Of a DNA stretch of 64,000 bases, positions 13,871-26,089 are shown piece by piece. Below the pieces are notes generated by a model. That model saw only the letters and a program-made list of their open reading frames with translations, was not told the DNA's origin and did no database searches. How positions within the stretch are numbered: the stretch's first letter is position 1; each line of letters starts with the position of its first letter. The position numbers were made by a program, and so were the translations under genes. The DNA comes from Stictocephala bisonia (taxonomy: Eukaryota > Arthropoda > Insecta > Hemiptera > Membracidae): NCBI GenBank assembly GCA_035578905.1, contig JAQJVL010000522.1, forward strand, positions 549,457 to 613,456, written 5' to 3'.

Positions 13871-15255
13871 GTGCAATGTGTTTTTTTTAAGACCGAGGGT
13901 GAGAGATTGGGTGACGAACGATTTTCAGTTTATGAAAAAACGAGGTTATGTTTAGGAATATCTTTGTCATCGGTGAAGAGGATTGGAGCAGCGTCAAATA
14001 AATAAAATGGAAGCTTTTCTCCACCATCTAGGAAGAGAGTGTGTGTAACAAGGACGGCCGAAGATCTGGTTAGATGACTTGACTCTTGGTGCTTTAAGAA
14101 GAACTATTTATGACTTCTATTTGAAAAAGATGTACCCTACATTAGAAACATTACTACATCAACTCAATGAAAACATGTCGGATTTCCCTTTATTGTCAAA
14201 AATGACACTTCACAGAACAGTAAAAAAACCTTGGGTTCAGATTTAGAAAGTTTAATAGGAAACCAGTGTTAATGGAGTCAACGACTATTGCTGCTTCATT
14301 TTTGAGAAAAATTAAAGAACTGCGTGCAGCTGGCTACAAACTCTTTTTTACTGATGAGACGTGGTGTGGACAATATCATACTTTGAAGAGTGGATGGCAG
14401 GAGCAGTTAATCAATTCTATAAACAGGGATTTCACTATTTATGACCACTACAGGATGCACATTCAACAAATATATGGATGGCGCGGAGGCTTTAAGACAC
14501 CTTCAGGAACTGGGAAACGAGTCATCATATTACATATTGGAAGTGAAGAAGGTTTTTTACAAGGAGCAGAACTGTGTTTCATTGGAAAGAAGGGAACAAA
14601 TGACTATCACAACGAAATGAACTCGGCCCTCTTCGCAGAATGGTTTAGAAAAGTGTTGGGACTGTTGCCTCCAAGATCAGCTGTCATAATTGATCAAGCC
14701 CCGTACCACACGATGTTGGACCCATTAACCAAAAATCCCACGATGTCATTGAAGAAAGATGTAATAATTTCTTGGATGCAGACGAATAATATTCAACAAC
14801 CACTTACTGTTAATGCATACCAAAATATGACTAAAGCTGAACTGATAATTCTTGGCAGGCCATATTTCAAGAAGACCGAAAAGTTACTTGAAGTGATTGC
14901 AAAAGAGATGAGACCTGATGTAGAGCTACTTTGGCTTCCCGTTGCACACTGCGAACTTCTAGTTGAGCTAGTTTGGGCATATGTCAAGGGGAAAATTGCC
15001 AGAGTTAATCTGGCGAATGCTAATGACAAAGGTCGAAGCATGGACGTTTTGGTAGAATTTTGCAAGGATAGCCTACGCTCAGTTACAACTGAACTGTGGA
15101 AGAAGTGCATTAAGCACACTGAACAAGTTGAACAAAATTACTGGAACAGCGCTCAACTCAATGAAGACCTTCCTGAAGTAGAGCCAATGGTTATTTCAGT
15201 TACTACTGATTCTGAAATATCCGATGACAGTGATTATTCTGAAGAGGACGAGTAA
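13871..15255 (+). pseudogene. DDE transposase (IS630/Tc1/mariner type), broken at the N-terminus
   Basis: The protein would cut and rejoin the element's own inverted ends. An N-terminal helix-turn-helix-like stretch (about 13901-13990, with G-I-S-L-S-S-V-K-R-I) ends at a stop near 14002. A linker and second DNA-binding stretch follow from about 14058 (L-D-D-L-T-L-G-A-L-R-R-T). A one-base shift in an A/C run near 14225-14232 moves the reading frame. From 14266 a 329-residue frame is intact: first aspartate at residue 30 (F-T-D-E-T-W), second at 143 (I-I-D-Q-A-P-Y-H), glutamate at 234 (V-E-L-V-W-A-Y-V-K-G), then an acidic serine-rich tail. The D-to-E gap is about 90 residues, far longer than the 34-41 of classical Tc1/mariner. 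The usual N-P-I before E-L has become L-L-V. At least one stop and two frame changes mean it is not expected to work. Its acidic tail and layout match the copy at 28371. Confidence 0.85.
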
Positions 15256-15740
15256 AGAATGTTGAGGTGATTTTACTCTGTGAATTGAGTAGCAGAGGTT
15301 AAATCCTCTTGTATACTGTACATTGACTTTAAATATTATGACGTGGCCCTTCTTGGGCTGAGTATTTGTAAATAATGTAAATATTGTACATAGATATTAT
15401 GACAAATCCTTTTATTACAGGAATATAACCATTTTTAAACTTGCCACATCCCTCATGAGAAAAATTGATGGGAAATGGTATAAAAATATTCAAAACTAAA
15501 AATATTACCTTATCTTTTCTTATTCGAACCTGGATGACGGCTGGACTGGCAGCGACTTGGCAACACTGCAGTCCCGCCGGACACGTTACTCACGGCTCAG
15601 TGCACATCGCTTCGCTATCAAATAAAAATCGCTACAAAATACACGATGGGCTGTAAAAGGTTAACAAAGTATGTAGTTAAATATGTGAAATTAGCTTATT
15701 ACAACAATGTCAAGTTCAAGCTTGTCAGATCAGCCATTGC

Positions 15741-15784
15741 TTAGAAAAAGTTCTATTATAGAATTTACAAGAACTTTTTTCTAA
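15741..15784. repeat. Short hairpin inside the transposon's right part
   Basis: TTAGAAAAAGTTC is followed within about 17 bases by its complement GAACTTTTTTCTAA. It sits in the ~230-bp stretch (15660-15895) that is present in the right inverted end but missing from the left, so it may belong to a small nested insertion. Confidence 0.6.
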
Positions 15785-16116
15785 TGAAAGAAGATTTTTG
15801 AAACTTTAATTTAGTATTTTCAATACCATAACCAATCACGTATAAATTTTCATCAAGATATATGAACGATTATTTAGTCAGCCATTTCTAAAAGTCAAGA
15901 TTTGTTTGGAATTAGTGAAAAATCTTGTACTTTTTTGGTTCAGTACAAAGTATAAATATGAAAAGATAATATAAAAACGTTTTTGTTGACACTTATCAAC
16001 GCATAATAAAACAATGAAAATATTGGTACAGGTTCCATTACCATAGCTTTGTTAGTTTAATTTTTATAAGCATCCAAACTCGAGTCTCCAAACTTTTGTT
16101 AAGGATAGGAGTGCAC

Positions 16117-16330
16117 TCTAACTACCACCCAACATGGACACTTTAAAATTTCATTTTTGTTATCCACGTCGATGGCAATTATTAATCGGACGCCATGTCA
16201 GAAAAATATAAAATTACGGATCTCTTACCTAGATAACATCTGGATCCTGACTACCACCCAAGAAGGACATTTTAGGTTTCCTTTGTTGTTGTGAACGTCG
16301 ATGACAATCATTAAGCGGACACTGTGTCAG
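16117..16330. repeat. Two-copy direct repeat, ~132-bp period
   Basis: A segment of about 84 bases starting with ACTACCACCCAA and ending with TGTCAG occurs at about 16117-16200 and again at 16249-16330. Divergence is visible, for instance GTCGATGGCAAT versus GTCGATGACAAT. It lies just outside the right end of the transposon. Confidence 0.8.
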
Positions 16331-17189
16331 TATTCAGGTACCGAGAACATACCTATCTACCTACCATCTCCGCAACAGTCTCTAAGTATCTATGTGCCGT
16401 TAGTACCATCAAAATTGTATTTTTATTTCTTATCAAGAATGATTTTAAAATTGTGATTATTAGAATCAAATCACATTGTTTTGATAGTGCAACCACTGTA
16501 GAATAGCGTCATTAATCTAAACAGAACATTCTTACAAAATACAACTAAATAGTATATATTTGATCAAAATTGTATTGTTGGTTTTTCAGCCTGTTTTACT
16601 TCGAAATAAAATATAACTAATAATTATAGTTTATGTACTAAATTATACGTAATTACTTACCTAAATGTGAGCTTATTTTAAAACTTAATGTGAAATATAA
16701 GTAAGCCCATTACAGTGACTATTCCCAGTTCCTTTACAGTAATTATAAATTTTATGTTGATGCAACGCAGTATGATATATTTATGGGCACATAGTTTATG
16801 TAATACTGTATAATTATATAGATTTGAATACAGTATTTTTTATTTTCAAATATTGTATATGTTAATTTTTAAATATAAGATTTAAAACAAGTTGAATTAA
16901 TTTACATTCTTCACCCCAAACCTCCAAATACAATGTATAAAATATATAAGTTTAAGCACTTTAAAATAAGTAAATAGTGGGCCTTAAGAAATATTATAAA
17001 AAGGGATAACCTAAAACTAAGATTAACTAACAAAGGAGGTAGATTAGAGAGTGTAACCTATCAGTCACTATATAACAATGACATCTCTCAAGCTAGCAGC
17101 CACTTTTCAATGTGTATTATTTAAAGAGTGTTGTTCATAAATAACATCACTTATCAGGAAACTGCACAGTTCTGATAGTTTAAAAAAAA
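16331..17189. other. AT-rich intergenic DNA
   Basis: Nothing recognisable is seen beyond short chance open frames. Confidence 0.5.
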
Positions 17190-17643
17190 TATTAATACTA
17201 CAAGTTCTAGGACAATATCAAGTCATATTAAATAACAACTAAACTGTCTTAGCCAAACTATATAATAACAAGGTTTTTAATATTAATACTACATGTTCTA
17301 GGACAATATCAAGTCATATTAAATAACAACTAAACTGTCTTAGCCAAACTATATAATAACAAGGTTTTTAATATTAATACTACATGTTCTAGGACAATAT
17401 CAAGTCATATTAAATAACAACTAAACTGTCTTAGCCAAACTATATAATAACAAGGTTTTTAATATTAATACTACATGTTCTAGGACAATATCAAGTCATA
17501 TTAAATAACAACTAAACTGTCTTAGCCAAACTATATAATAACAAGGTTTTTAATATTAATACTACATGTTCTAGGACAATATCAAGTCATATTAAATAAC
17601 ACCTAAACTGTCTTAGCCAAACTATATTATAACAAGGTTTTTA
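17190..17643. repeat. 91-bp tandem repeat, 5 copies
   Basis: The unit contains TACATGTTCTAGGACAATAT and TCTTAGCCAAACTATATAAT, with period 91. The copies are almost identical (the first has CAAGTTC in place of CATGTTC), which points to recent expansion or homogenisation. Confidence 0.93.
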
Positions 17644-17765
17644 ATCCGTATGATAAATCAAACTTAAGACAATTATTTGTGATCATTTTGGTGTTGGAAA
17701 TAATTAAACTAAATATATTCACATGTCTTATTACAAATAAAGCGTCTGATAAAAATGTATGTAAT

Positions 17766-17935
17766 TTAAAACTAACCAGAATACACCAAGATGTATATTT
17801 AAAACTAACCAGAATACACCAAGATATATATTTAAAACTAACCAGAATACACCAAGATATATATTTAAAACTAACCAGAATACACCAAGATATATATTTA
17901 AAACTAACCAAAATACACCAAGATATATATTTTTT
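17766..17935. repeat. 33-bp tandem repeat, 5 copies
   Basis: The unit contains AAAACTAACCAGAATACACC and AAGATATATATTT, with period 33. The period is a multiple of three, so frames stay open on both strands; this is not taken as coding. Confidence 0.92.
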
Positions 17936-18780
17936 TAATGTTTACAGTTAAGTTTACTTCTTCTGAGAATATTGAAAAATTATACTTTTAATAAAATAAT
18001 CCTTGACTCAATAAAAATTATCTAGTCAATAAATTTTACTTCAATTATTATTAATTACACTTTTAAAAAAATCATGATATATTAATCAACTTTTTAATAA
18101 GTAATGCATTACAGAGTAGTTCCAAAAAATGATAGTATATTAAACTAAATTACGATTTAAATAACAACTATGTGAATAATGACTATATAAACTAATAACA
18201 ACAATAATAACAACAAAAAACAACATAAAAATAATGAAAAATATTTTGAGTTTTTGGTATTGTAAATGTAATCAATTGTGTATATATTCCCAAAGATTTG
18301 CTAATTGTTAAAATTAGTTGTAGTAACACAAATAAAATCATTGTATGGATTATAAGGGTGTGTTTTAAAGGTGAACTAAAACAAATTACATCGCATAAAT
18401 CATATTAAGTAAAATAAATAGTTGTGTATAAAATAAACTTGTGATAGATTATATCAACTTAGCCGTGTAAAACTTAATTAATAATTTATGCTAATGATCA
18501 AATGTTCGATAAGCTAATTATCGTCTTCTGCCATTCAAATACCGCGCATTCTACCATTCATTGGTAGTCCTGAAATGTAACAAACACAAAAATAATATAG
18601 TTTATGTAAATCTTTTAGCAATTTATTGTATCAAAGGAGATATCCAACAGCTCACTTTGTGTTTTGTAAGCTTGGGTGCTATTCCAAACACAAATACCTC
18701 ATTTAATGTGTCGAAATTAGACCACGGTTTGGCAGTAGTTATAAGTATCTCACCTCTCGATGACCTGACCTCGTGTTTGG
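17936..18780. other. AT-rich intergenic DNA
   Basis: No gene or repeat is recognised. Confidence 0.5.
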
Positions 18781-18816
18781 AGGTTTGATTCTAACCAGAT
18801 TAGACAACGCCAGGTT

Positions 18817-18992
18817 TGCCGAAGTGGTGGCTCGGTGGGTAAGACTTAGATCTGGGGAGGGCAAGTTCCGAGGTTCGAATTCTCAACACAGTAGTTACTT
18901 CACCCGTTTAATAGAGTTCATGCACTATCCTGCACGTCCATATAAAACTGGTAAGTGTGGTTATTTTACTATTTCATTTTCAAAAAAAAAAA
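18817..18992 (+). mobile_element. tRNA-derived SINE, family 1
   Basis: A tRNA-like head carries a box-A-like TGGCTCGGTGGGTAAG and, about 45 bases on, a box-B-like GAGGTTCGAATTC, the two parts of an RNA polymerase III internal promoter. The body leads to an A-run at about 18980-18993. A copy in the opposite orientation at 57315-57484 aligns over the head (AGGGCAAG before box B) and about 80 bases of the non-tRNA body (ACTTCAC, CCTGCA), which shows this is a dispersed family rather than a chance tRNA match. Confidence 0.72.
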
Positions 18993-19029
18993 AAATGAAA
19001 ACTACGAAAGAGCGTAGATTGTAGTTGGT

Positions 19030-19712
19030 GTAGTGGTTATTTGCAGTATATAGCACACGGGCCTTGACGACTTTTTGGCTGAAAGTTTTTTCGTAGTAGG
19101 TACATAGCTAAGAAAAAAGAATATGATAGTTTTTTTCAGAGAAAAGCCGAAAAAATTACGAAAAAGAGGAAAAACGGAAACCTATTTCTTCCATAAATAT
19201 AGCGATGTGGGTAACTCAAATAGTGTGAAATTTCGTCCTGTTTACTAATATGACAAGTTATTTGCAATCAAACCATTATTAAGTACGTTAGTGCAGGAAA
19301 TGTGCCTGTTTCTGAAAGGTTGTGTTTTGTTAGGATAAGGCTAGGTTGAATATTTATAGGTTAGGTTTTTGTTTGTAAGTTTAGGTAGGTTAACTTACGT
19401 TTACCTAACATAACTTAACCAAACCTAACCTATCAATACCCAACCTAGCCCTATCCTGACAGAACGTAACACTGAATTGTCACATATCCCAGCTTAATGA
19501 AGTTTCGATTGTAAAAAGCTTGTAAAATTTCCGCACAGTTTGAGTAAACACATCGCTACAGGATCAAGTAATTTTCAATTTTTCCTATTTTTTTAACTTT
19601 TCCGGCTTTTCCACTGTTAAAACTATCACATTCTTGTTTTTAGTTATGTATGTAATATGAGAAAAATTCAGCCAAAAAATTAAAAGGCCTCTGCTCTATA
19701 TAATTACCATTT
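19030..19712. mobile_element. ~680-bp palindromic foldback element
   Basis: The arms (about 19030-19372 and 19380-19712) are reverse complements with moderate divergence. Matching landmarks are TTTTTGGCTGAA on the left against TTCAGCCAAAAAA on the right, and TATATAGCACACGGGCCT against AGGCCTCTGCTCTATATA. The centre is rich in GGTTAGG and its complement CCTAACC. There is no coding sequence. It is probably a MITE; target duplications are not clear. Confidence 0.8.
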
Positions 19713-20513
19713 TGTCATTTAATGTATTATTAATTTGTAACTTAATGCGACCTAAAGAGAATTTGTCCTCAGTGTTTTATAACAAATACTACGCACATAC
19801 GTAACAAACTTCCTAAAACATGGAACGGAAAACGTGCATAACAATACTAAGCAATCGTTAGGAACAAACTTAAACATTATTAAAAGTAAGCTCAATTTAT
19901 TGGTCATGATAAAATAGAGCTTAACGTATCATATAGTAGCTATCAATGTTTCATTCTCTCTTCAATGTTAAACAAAATAAAGTTAACATACGCCTATATA
20001 GAAGCCCGTTCAGCGATGACAGGTGCACTGTAAAATCATATTAAAGGCAATATCCAATCTATCTTTGACAGTCAATTTCCATTCATTGACGCTTTCACGC
20101 TACCATGACCACTCATAAAACTATACCTTCAATAGTTATTTTAAGTAATATTTAAATGGCTGAACCTTAAACCAATCAACAATCATATGTAATATGGGTA
20201 ATTTTATAGGAATCAGTGGAATTTGCTGTAGGATAAATGTTTGTTGGGAAATAAATAAATAATTTTATTAAGAAAATGGCATCCTTAAAATGTAACAAAA
20301 TCAATTAATTCGTCCATATTTATTTCTCTTTTTTTCAAATCGAAATTAATTTGCCTTATTTTGACGATTGAATACTGTTTTATGAGAAAATTCAAATCTC
20401 ATTTCAAGAATGATTGAAGATATAGTAGAATGTTATATATAATCCTAACCGTTGTGAGAAGAATCTGAGGAACACTGCAATTATTTGTACGATTTAATTT
20501 GGTTGTTATTGGT
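19713..20513. other. AT-rich intergenic DNA
   Basis: No gene is recognised. Confidence 0.5.
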
Positions 20514-20763
20514 TTTGGGCTTCCTCCTGGTTGTGCCGCTACATATTTACATAAGACAGATGTCAGTGTGTAGGAGCGAGCAATGTTAAAGCGTCAGACT
20601 AACCGTCTGTCTTCAGAAGTGTTCCTCAGGAGTTTGTTTTGGGCTTCCTCCTGGTTGTGCCGCTACATATTTACATAAGACAGATGTCAGTGTGTAGGAG
20701 CGAGCAATGTTAAAGCGTCAGACTAACCGTCTGTCTTCAGAAGTGTTCCTCAGGAGTTTGTTT
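20514..20763. repeat. Exact 124-bp tandem duplication
   Basis: The block starting TTTGGGCTTCCTCCTGG and ending CCTCAGGAGTTTG occurs twice in a row with no difference seen. It is a very recent duplication or an assembly duplication. Confidence 0.92.
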
Positions 20764-21311
20764 TCGGATCATTGTAATTTAGCTTATATATTGAAGACAC
20801 ATCCTCAGATTTTCAATATTCCAAATTTCATTTTATGCTTGTTATTTTCGGGTTTATTTTCATTTTGGAACTGATGATTGAACATGATTGCGTATAATAT
20901 AAAATTATATTTGGCTATATTAAATAGTTTAATAAACTTACATTGATTTATCCCCTGAAATAAAAAAAATTATGTTTACTAGATAATTGTGAAAGGTCTG
21001 CCACCTAATCTAGGTTGGAATGATTAGGCATGAGACCTGTCGTAGGGTTTTTACATTATTTATAACTTAAAGTTTTTGATAATTATTTGCCTTTCAGCCT
21101 ATCATTTATGGAACAACTTACCCTTTTCAATAAGCCATTTGGGTAGTCATACTCACTTTGGTGAAGCACTCAAACATCTTATGTCAGGAGTTCGTTATTG
21201 GTTGCATGGCTGCAGTCAGTCTGAGTCAATATAATACTTTTCTTCATGTTATATATATCTTTATTATTATTATTATTGTATTTTTTCTTGTCTATAATTT
21301 TTCAGATGTTT

Positions 21312-21346
<35 letters not shown>

Positions 21347-22701
21347 CCATGTAGTTAAGTAATTCTGTTTTGTAAAATTAGTTATTTTTTAAATAACTAA
21401 AGCTTAAGGAGTGGACTTGTAAGTCATAACTTCACCTCTTCAATATAAATATTCTTGAAGCCTAGAAATAGAAATGTATCAATTTATATAATTGAAATAT
21501 AGAGAAACATGTATGTGAATTGAAAAATAGGTCTTTTAAACTAAACTGAAAGTATGGCTGAAACTTAAAGCTCTTTTCCCACGTGTATTTTTATAAAATA
21601 ATTTTTAAGCAAGGTCGGTACCTTATACAGCTAAGCGGCGTTGTACTCAGATACATGCTTGAAGCTAAATATTGCATTTGATTCGCACAGGGTTGATGGC
21701 AATTCTATTAACTTAATAAATTTAATCACGCGTGACTTTGAATTCTAGTTGGTCGCTTTCAACTCTTTGAATAATATATAGTTGACATCAGTGGCGAGCT
21801 GGGTATTTCACATTAAATTCCAGGCAAACTTTATTTGATAGACATCAAAGGGGCTTAAACTCAATAAACATTAAAGAGTTTCACATTTATTAAAAATATG
21901 AATGCATGAAAAAATGGAGAAATTACCAAATAAATGTAACTTTTACGAAGCTGATGAGTTAATATTTTTGGTCAAGTAAAGTTGGTAAATGTACTTTAGT
22001 AACAACATTTTTTAGCACAAGAATTCATCTGTCGGCAAGATATCTTTTCCATTGTTAAATCTTGTCATCTTGACTCCTTAATGATCTCAGTATAAAAATG
22101 TATACCTTGAAGATATTCGACTAACCGAAGCCGCAGACATAATATAATTACTGCAATACCCTACACTGGACCAGGGGACATTATGTCACCATGTCTACAA
22201 ATAGCTTATCTAGCAACCCATTATGGCTGAAATCAACTAACTGTTTTCCAAAATGTTATTTTAATAAAAATTTAAATCGTGTAGAGTAAAATAAGAATAT
22301 ATGATTGTACAACATTCATTTTCAAATTTCTCCAATATTTGTTATGTTTATATCATAACAAAACAAACATAATTTGTTTAAAACAAAATGTTTTTCTCTT
22401 TCTTTGCTATTAAAAATGATTCAGCTTACCGATATTTAATTTATGTTATTATTAATAAATAACTGTAAATGCTTATAGTTTCTTAAATAAAATACTAATA
22501 ACAAAAAAAAATATAGTTCATTGAGGGCTTCTATATAAAAACTTATTTAAAACGTTACGATTATGGTAAATGTAAAACTAATTGTACTGTAATTTAATTA
22601 AGATTTTATTTTTTAATTTGTATTTTCTAGATATTAGAGTAGCCAAATATCTGGAGGGCTCAAGGATTTATATTATAACAAGAGGTTGTATTTCTACCAG
22701 G
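20764..22701. other. AT-rich intergenic DNA with a 32-base T-run
   Basis: A poly-T run at 21313-21344 could be the tail of a minus-strand retroposed copy, but no body was recognised beside it. Otherwise nothing is identified. Confidence 0.5.
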
Positions 22702-23590
22702 ACGGCGTCAAGGTGTCATGCCGACAAGCCATGAGGGTTTTCCATCTGACACAAAGCCATGAGGGTTTTCCATCTGACACGTAGGGGTGACTTGACACGG
22801 GATTATCACGACAAGGTGTCATACCGACAAGCCATGAGGGTTTTCCATCTGACACGTAGGGGTGACTTGACATGGGATTATCACGACAAGGTGTTATGCC
22901 GACAAACCATAAGGGTTATTCTTCTGACACAGTAGGGGTGACTTGACATGGGGGTTATCACGACAAGGTGTTATGCCGACAAGCCATAAGGGTTATTCCT
23001 CTGACACAGTAGGGTTGACTTGACACGGGATTATCACGACAAGGTGTCATGCCGACAAGTCATAAGGGTTATTCCTCTGACACAGTAGGGGTGACTTGAC
23101 ACGGGATTATAACGACAAGGTGTCATGCCTACAAGCCATAAGGGTTATTCCTCTGACACAGTAGGGGTGACTTGACATGGGTTTTTTTGAAATTTGTTAA
23201 TGATGGAGTACCAGATGAGGAAGACAAAGGTAGTTGGACATTTGCCATCATTACGTGAACATTACCAATCACGACGTTTCGATTTGGTAAAACCCAAACC
23301 TTTTTCAAGTGCTAAAAACTAAATTACATCTACACAAACATGTTGTAAAACTACGTTCTAAAACTAATAGTTTAGTTTTTAGCACTTGAAAAAGGTTGGG
23401 TTTTACCAAATCAAAACGTCGTGATTGGTAATGTTCACGTAATGATGGCAAATGTCCAACTACCTTTGTCTCCCTCATCCGACATGGGGTTATCACGACA
23501 AGGTGTCATGCCGACAAGCCATAAGGGTTATTCCTCTGACACAGTAGGGGTGACTTGACATGGGGTTATCACGACATACTACCACCCTGG
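22702..23590. repeat. ~76-bp tandem repeat, about 8 copies, interrupted
   Basis: The unit contains ACGACAAGGTGTCATGCCGA, then AAGCCATAAGGGTTATTCC and GTAGGGGTGACTTGACATGG; the period is 75-77. Unit landmarks are at 22709, 22813, 22888, 22965, 23041, 23117 and 23500. The first unit holds a small internal duplication of GCCATGAGGGTTTTCC. A foldback element at 23182-23480 splits one unit. Confidence 0.92.
23182..23480. mobile_element. Foldback MITE nested in the 76-bp array
   Basis: Arms of about 110 bases (23214-23322 and 23373-23480) are reverse complements, sharing GATGAGG at the outer edges and CAAGTGCTAAAAACTAAA at the inner edge. The 8-bp sequence GACATGGG flanks the insert on both sides (23174-23181 and 23481-23488). 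Removing the insert and one copy restores an uninterrupted 76-bp unit, which is strong evidence for insertion with an 8-bp target duplication. About 30 bases on the left lie outside the visible arm. The superfamily is not decided; 8-bp duplications fit hAT-like elements. Confidence 0.85.
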
Positions 23591-24362
23591 TGCTCTCCTT
23601 AAAAAAACAATTTATGAAGAGATTTATATGAATGAATAATGAATGTGTATAGGTAGAATAGATACGCTTCATTGTTCGTGACTAATACAACATTTCAACT
23701 TCTTATAAGACTTCAAACACTACCATTAAATTCTTTTATGTTGTGTCCAACCCTCAAAGTATATATAAATAGTAAAAAAACAACTTTATATAAAATAAAT
23801 TATAAAAAGTATAGCAAACAATACGAAATCGGGTTTTTGTTTTAGTATGAAGAAACAAACAATTGTTGGTATTACAAATTTAGCAACACAAAAGTCTTCT
23901 TCAACCAACAGAAGAAATTAGTGATAGGAAACTTTGTCGGAATAATTGACGTTTTTTTTCCAAATCAATGAAAAATATAGAACGTTGCTAAATTTGTGGG
24001 TAAATTTATTAATCCGACAACCAGTGAAAAGGTTCAATTTTATGAAAGGTATTTGAAGTTTTTAATTAAAATAAAAAGACAAACTTCATTTCTAAAATAA
24101 TGTTTTGTTGACCGATACAGGCAAAACTGAAAATTTTAGTTTAATTCAGGAATGCAGGATGTATTACGATTTAAAATTAAGGATGTACAAAAACTTGCAA
24201 ATTTGTTTAATTTATCTCAAATTGTTATTGAATGATTTGTTTTGTGTACCTTACTACATTTATAATATTATGTATAGTTGGCATTGAAGAAGCCTAAATA
24301 TAATGTCAACTATTTAAATTCATCGTATTTAGTTAACAATTTAAACCTTACAGTATACAGAT
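23591..24362. other. AT-rich intergenic DNA
   Basis: No gene is recognised. Confidence 0.5.
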
Positions 24363-24712
24363 ATGTCCCGATTCAGTCACAATTCACACCCGCCCACCCA
24401 TACAGATACAGTGATATTGACCCAACCATACACTTACTGGGGACCCAACCATACCCAACCATACTTACAAATACTGACCAACCCACCCATACAAGTACAG
24501 TGGTACTCGCCCAACCACAAGCTCACCCACCCATACACGTACAGTAATACTGACCAACCCACCCATACAAGTACAGTGGTACTCGCCCAACCACAAGATC
24601 ACCCACCCATACACGTACAGTAATACTGACCAACCCACCCATACAAGTACAGTGGTAGTCGCCCAACCACAAGATCACCCACCCATACACGTACAGTGGT
24701 ATTGAAAGGTAG
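24363..24712. repeat. 76-bp dimeric CCACCCATACA minisatellite, block 1
   Basis: The unit alternates two ~38-base halves, one with CCCACCCATACAAGTACAGT and one with CACCCACCCATACACGTACA. Each is followed by a spacer (GGTACTCGCCCAACCACAAG or AATACTGACCAA). The first copies are degenerate. The repeat is related to the blocks at 25105-25455 and 63700-63955. Open frames across it on both strands result from repeated codon-like units and are not called genes. Confidence 0.9.
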
Positions 24713-25104
24713 TCAATTAGTTCTTGTACTAACTTTGCAGGTAATGCCAACTGTATCCCCCCCTGTCTCTCTCCAACACATGTTGAATTAACTAACTGTA
24801 TGAAAAACGATAGTTTTTTTGCAACCATTCACAGTTACATTGCAGCACAGGTAAATGTCTATACTAAATGCATTGTCTGTTTGTTTCAATAGTCAATTGT
24901 AAAAGTACTCATGTGATTTAAGGCTGTGATAAAAATGGCTGAGAATGGAGGAATAAATTATAAAAACATCTGAAAAAGAAAGGGTCAACAACTTAGTCAT
25001 AGCTGAGAGAGAACTTGCACTTTATAAGTATGATAGTTAAATTGTTAGAAGTACAATAGTGCTTGAAATTACCAACATCCCCACGATTCTTAATCTTGAT
25101 ACAA
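24713..25104. other. Unique DNA between two related minisatellite blocks
   Basis: About 390 bases with no recognised gene separate two blocks of the same minisatellite. The array may have been split by insertion or expanded twice. Confidence 0.5.
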
Positions 25105-25455
25105 TATACAGTGGTATTGACCAACCCACCCATACAAGTACAGTGGTACTCGCCCAACCACAAGCTCACCCACCCATACACGTACAGTAATATTGACCAA
25201 CCCATCCATACAAGTACAGTGGTACTCGCCCAACCACAAGCTCACCCACCCATACACGTACAGTAATACTGACCAACCCACCCATACAAGTACAGTGGTA
25301 CTCGCCCAACCACAAGCTCACCCACGCATACACGTACAGTAATACTGACCAACCCACCCATACAAGTACAGTGGTACTCGCCCAACCACAAGCTCACCCA
25401 CTCATACACGTACGTTGGTACTGGCTAACCCTTCCATACTAGTACAGTGGTATAT
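25105..25455. repeat. 76-bp dimeric CCACCCATACA minisatellite, block 2
   Basis: Same unit as the block at 24363-24712, with about four dimers, near-identical in the middle and degenerate at the right edge (CCCTTCCATACTAGTACAG). Confidence 0.9.
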
Positions 25456-26089
25456 TAAACATTTCTGTTTTTCATTATTTGATCCCTTCTTAAAAATGCA
25501 ATTATATTGTGATTTGAATTCACGTGCAACAACTGTGATAAATGAATAGCGCAATAGTGACTTGTTTGGTGTTATTTTTTGTAGTTGTCTGTAAACTTGT
25601 TAAATATGTATAAAAAATCTTCAGAACATTAAGTAAATAAATATTGTATTCCTAATCGTGGAGAGTTAGAAAATTTATTTAACGCTATGGCTAGTCTGAA
25701 TGACAGGGGGATACCCAGCTCAGATGTTCGATCACACCCAACAAGGGAGGTTGACATTCTTACCAGATGTGTCCAATGCCAAGATTTATATGGCAGTAGG
25801 ACGAATATTATCTTGTTAAACTTCAATCGAGACACCATTCCAAGTTTCTGGGAACAATATTGTCTTCTTCATTACAACAGGCATCCACTTTAAACTTCCC
25901 TTAATACCGTAAGGGGCGTTATGGTATTGCCCCGGGGAAATGGGTGCAGTTTTCTTATTTTGCATTATTTCTAAATCTATTTCTAAGTAGTTCCCCTTAT
26001 ATAATTTCAGTTTGACGACTCATCAACCATACGTCACTTTATATATCTTCTTTAACTATATACTTAGTACCACACCTAAACAACAGTTT
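25456..26089. other. Intergenic DNA
   Basis: No gene is recognised. Short frames at 25629-25893 on both strands show no domain. Confidence 0.45.

Larger units (their letters stand above)
13378..16110 (+). mobile_element. IS630/Tc1/mariner-superfamily transposon with long inverted ends
   Basis: Terminal inverted repeats of about 210 bases run inward from 13378-13589 and outward from 15899-16110; both contain AACAAAAGTTT followed by GGAGAC near the tip and AATTCCAAACAAATC at the inner edge. Weaker similarity continues inward, including a TGTTGCCA motif near 13650 and on the complement near 15560, so the original repeats were longer and the right copy holds about 230 extra bases. The element carries a broken DDE transposase. 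The left tip follows a TA, but no matching TA is seen at the right, so the target duplication is unconfirmed. Confidence 0.85.

Noticed and set aside
14793..15119. 108-codon minus-strand frame
   Set aside because: It is the antisense shadow of the transposase frame.
19320..19440. Telomeric TTAGG repeat
   Set aside because: GGTTAGG and CCTAACC occur as short inverted motifs in a foldback element's centre, not as a tandem TTAGG array.
24278..25357. Several 60-100-codon frames on both strands
   Set aside because: They arise from the 76-bp dimeric minisatellite; the same peptides recur in overlapping registers.
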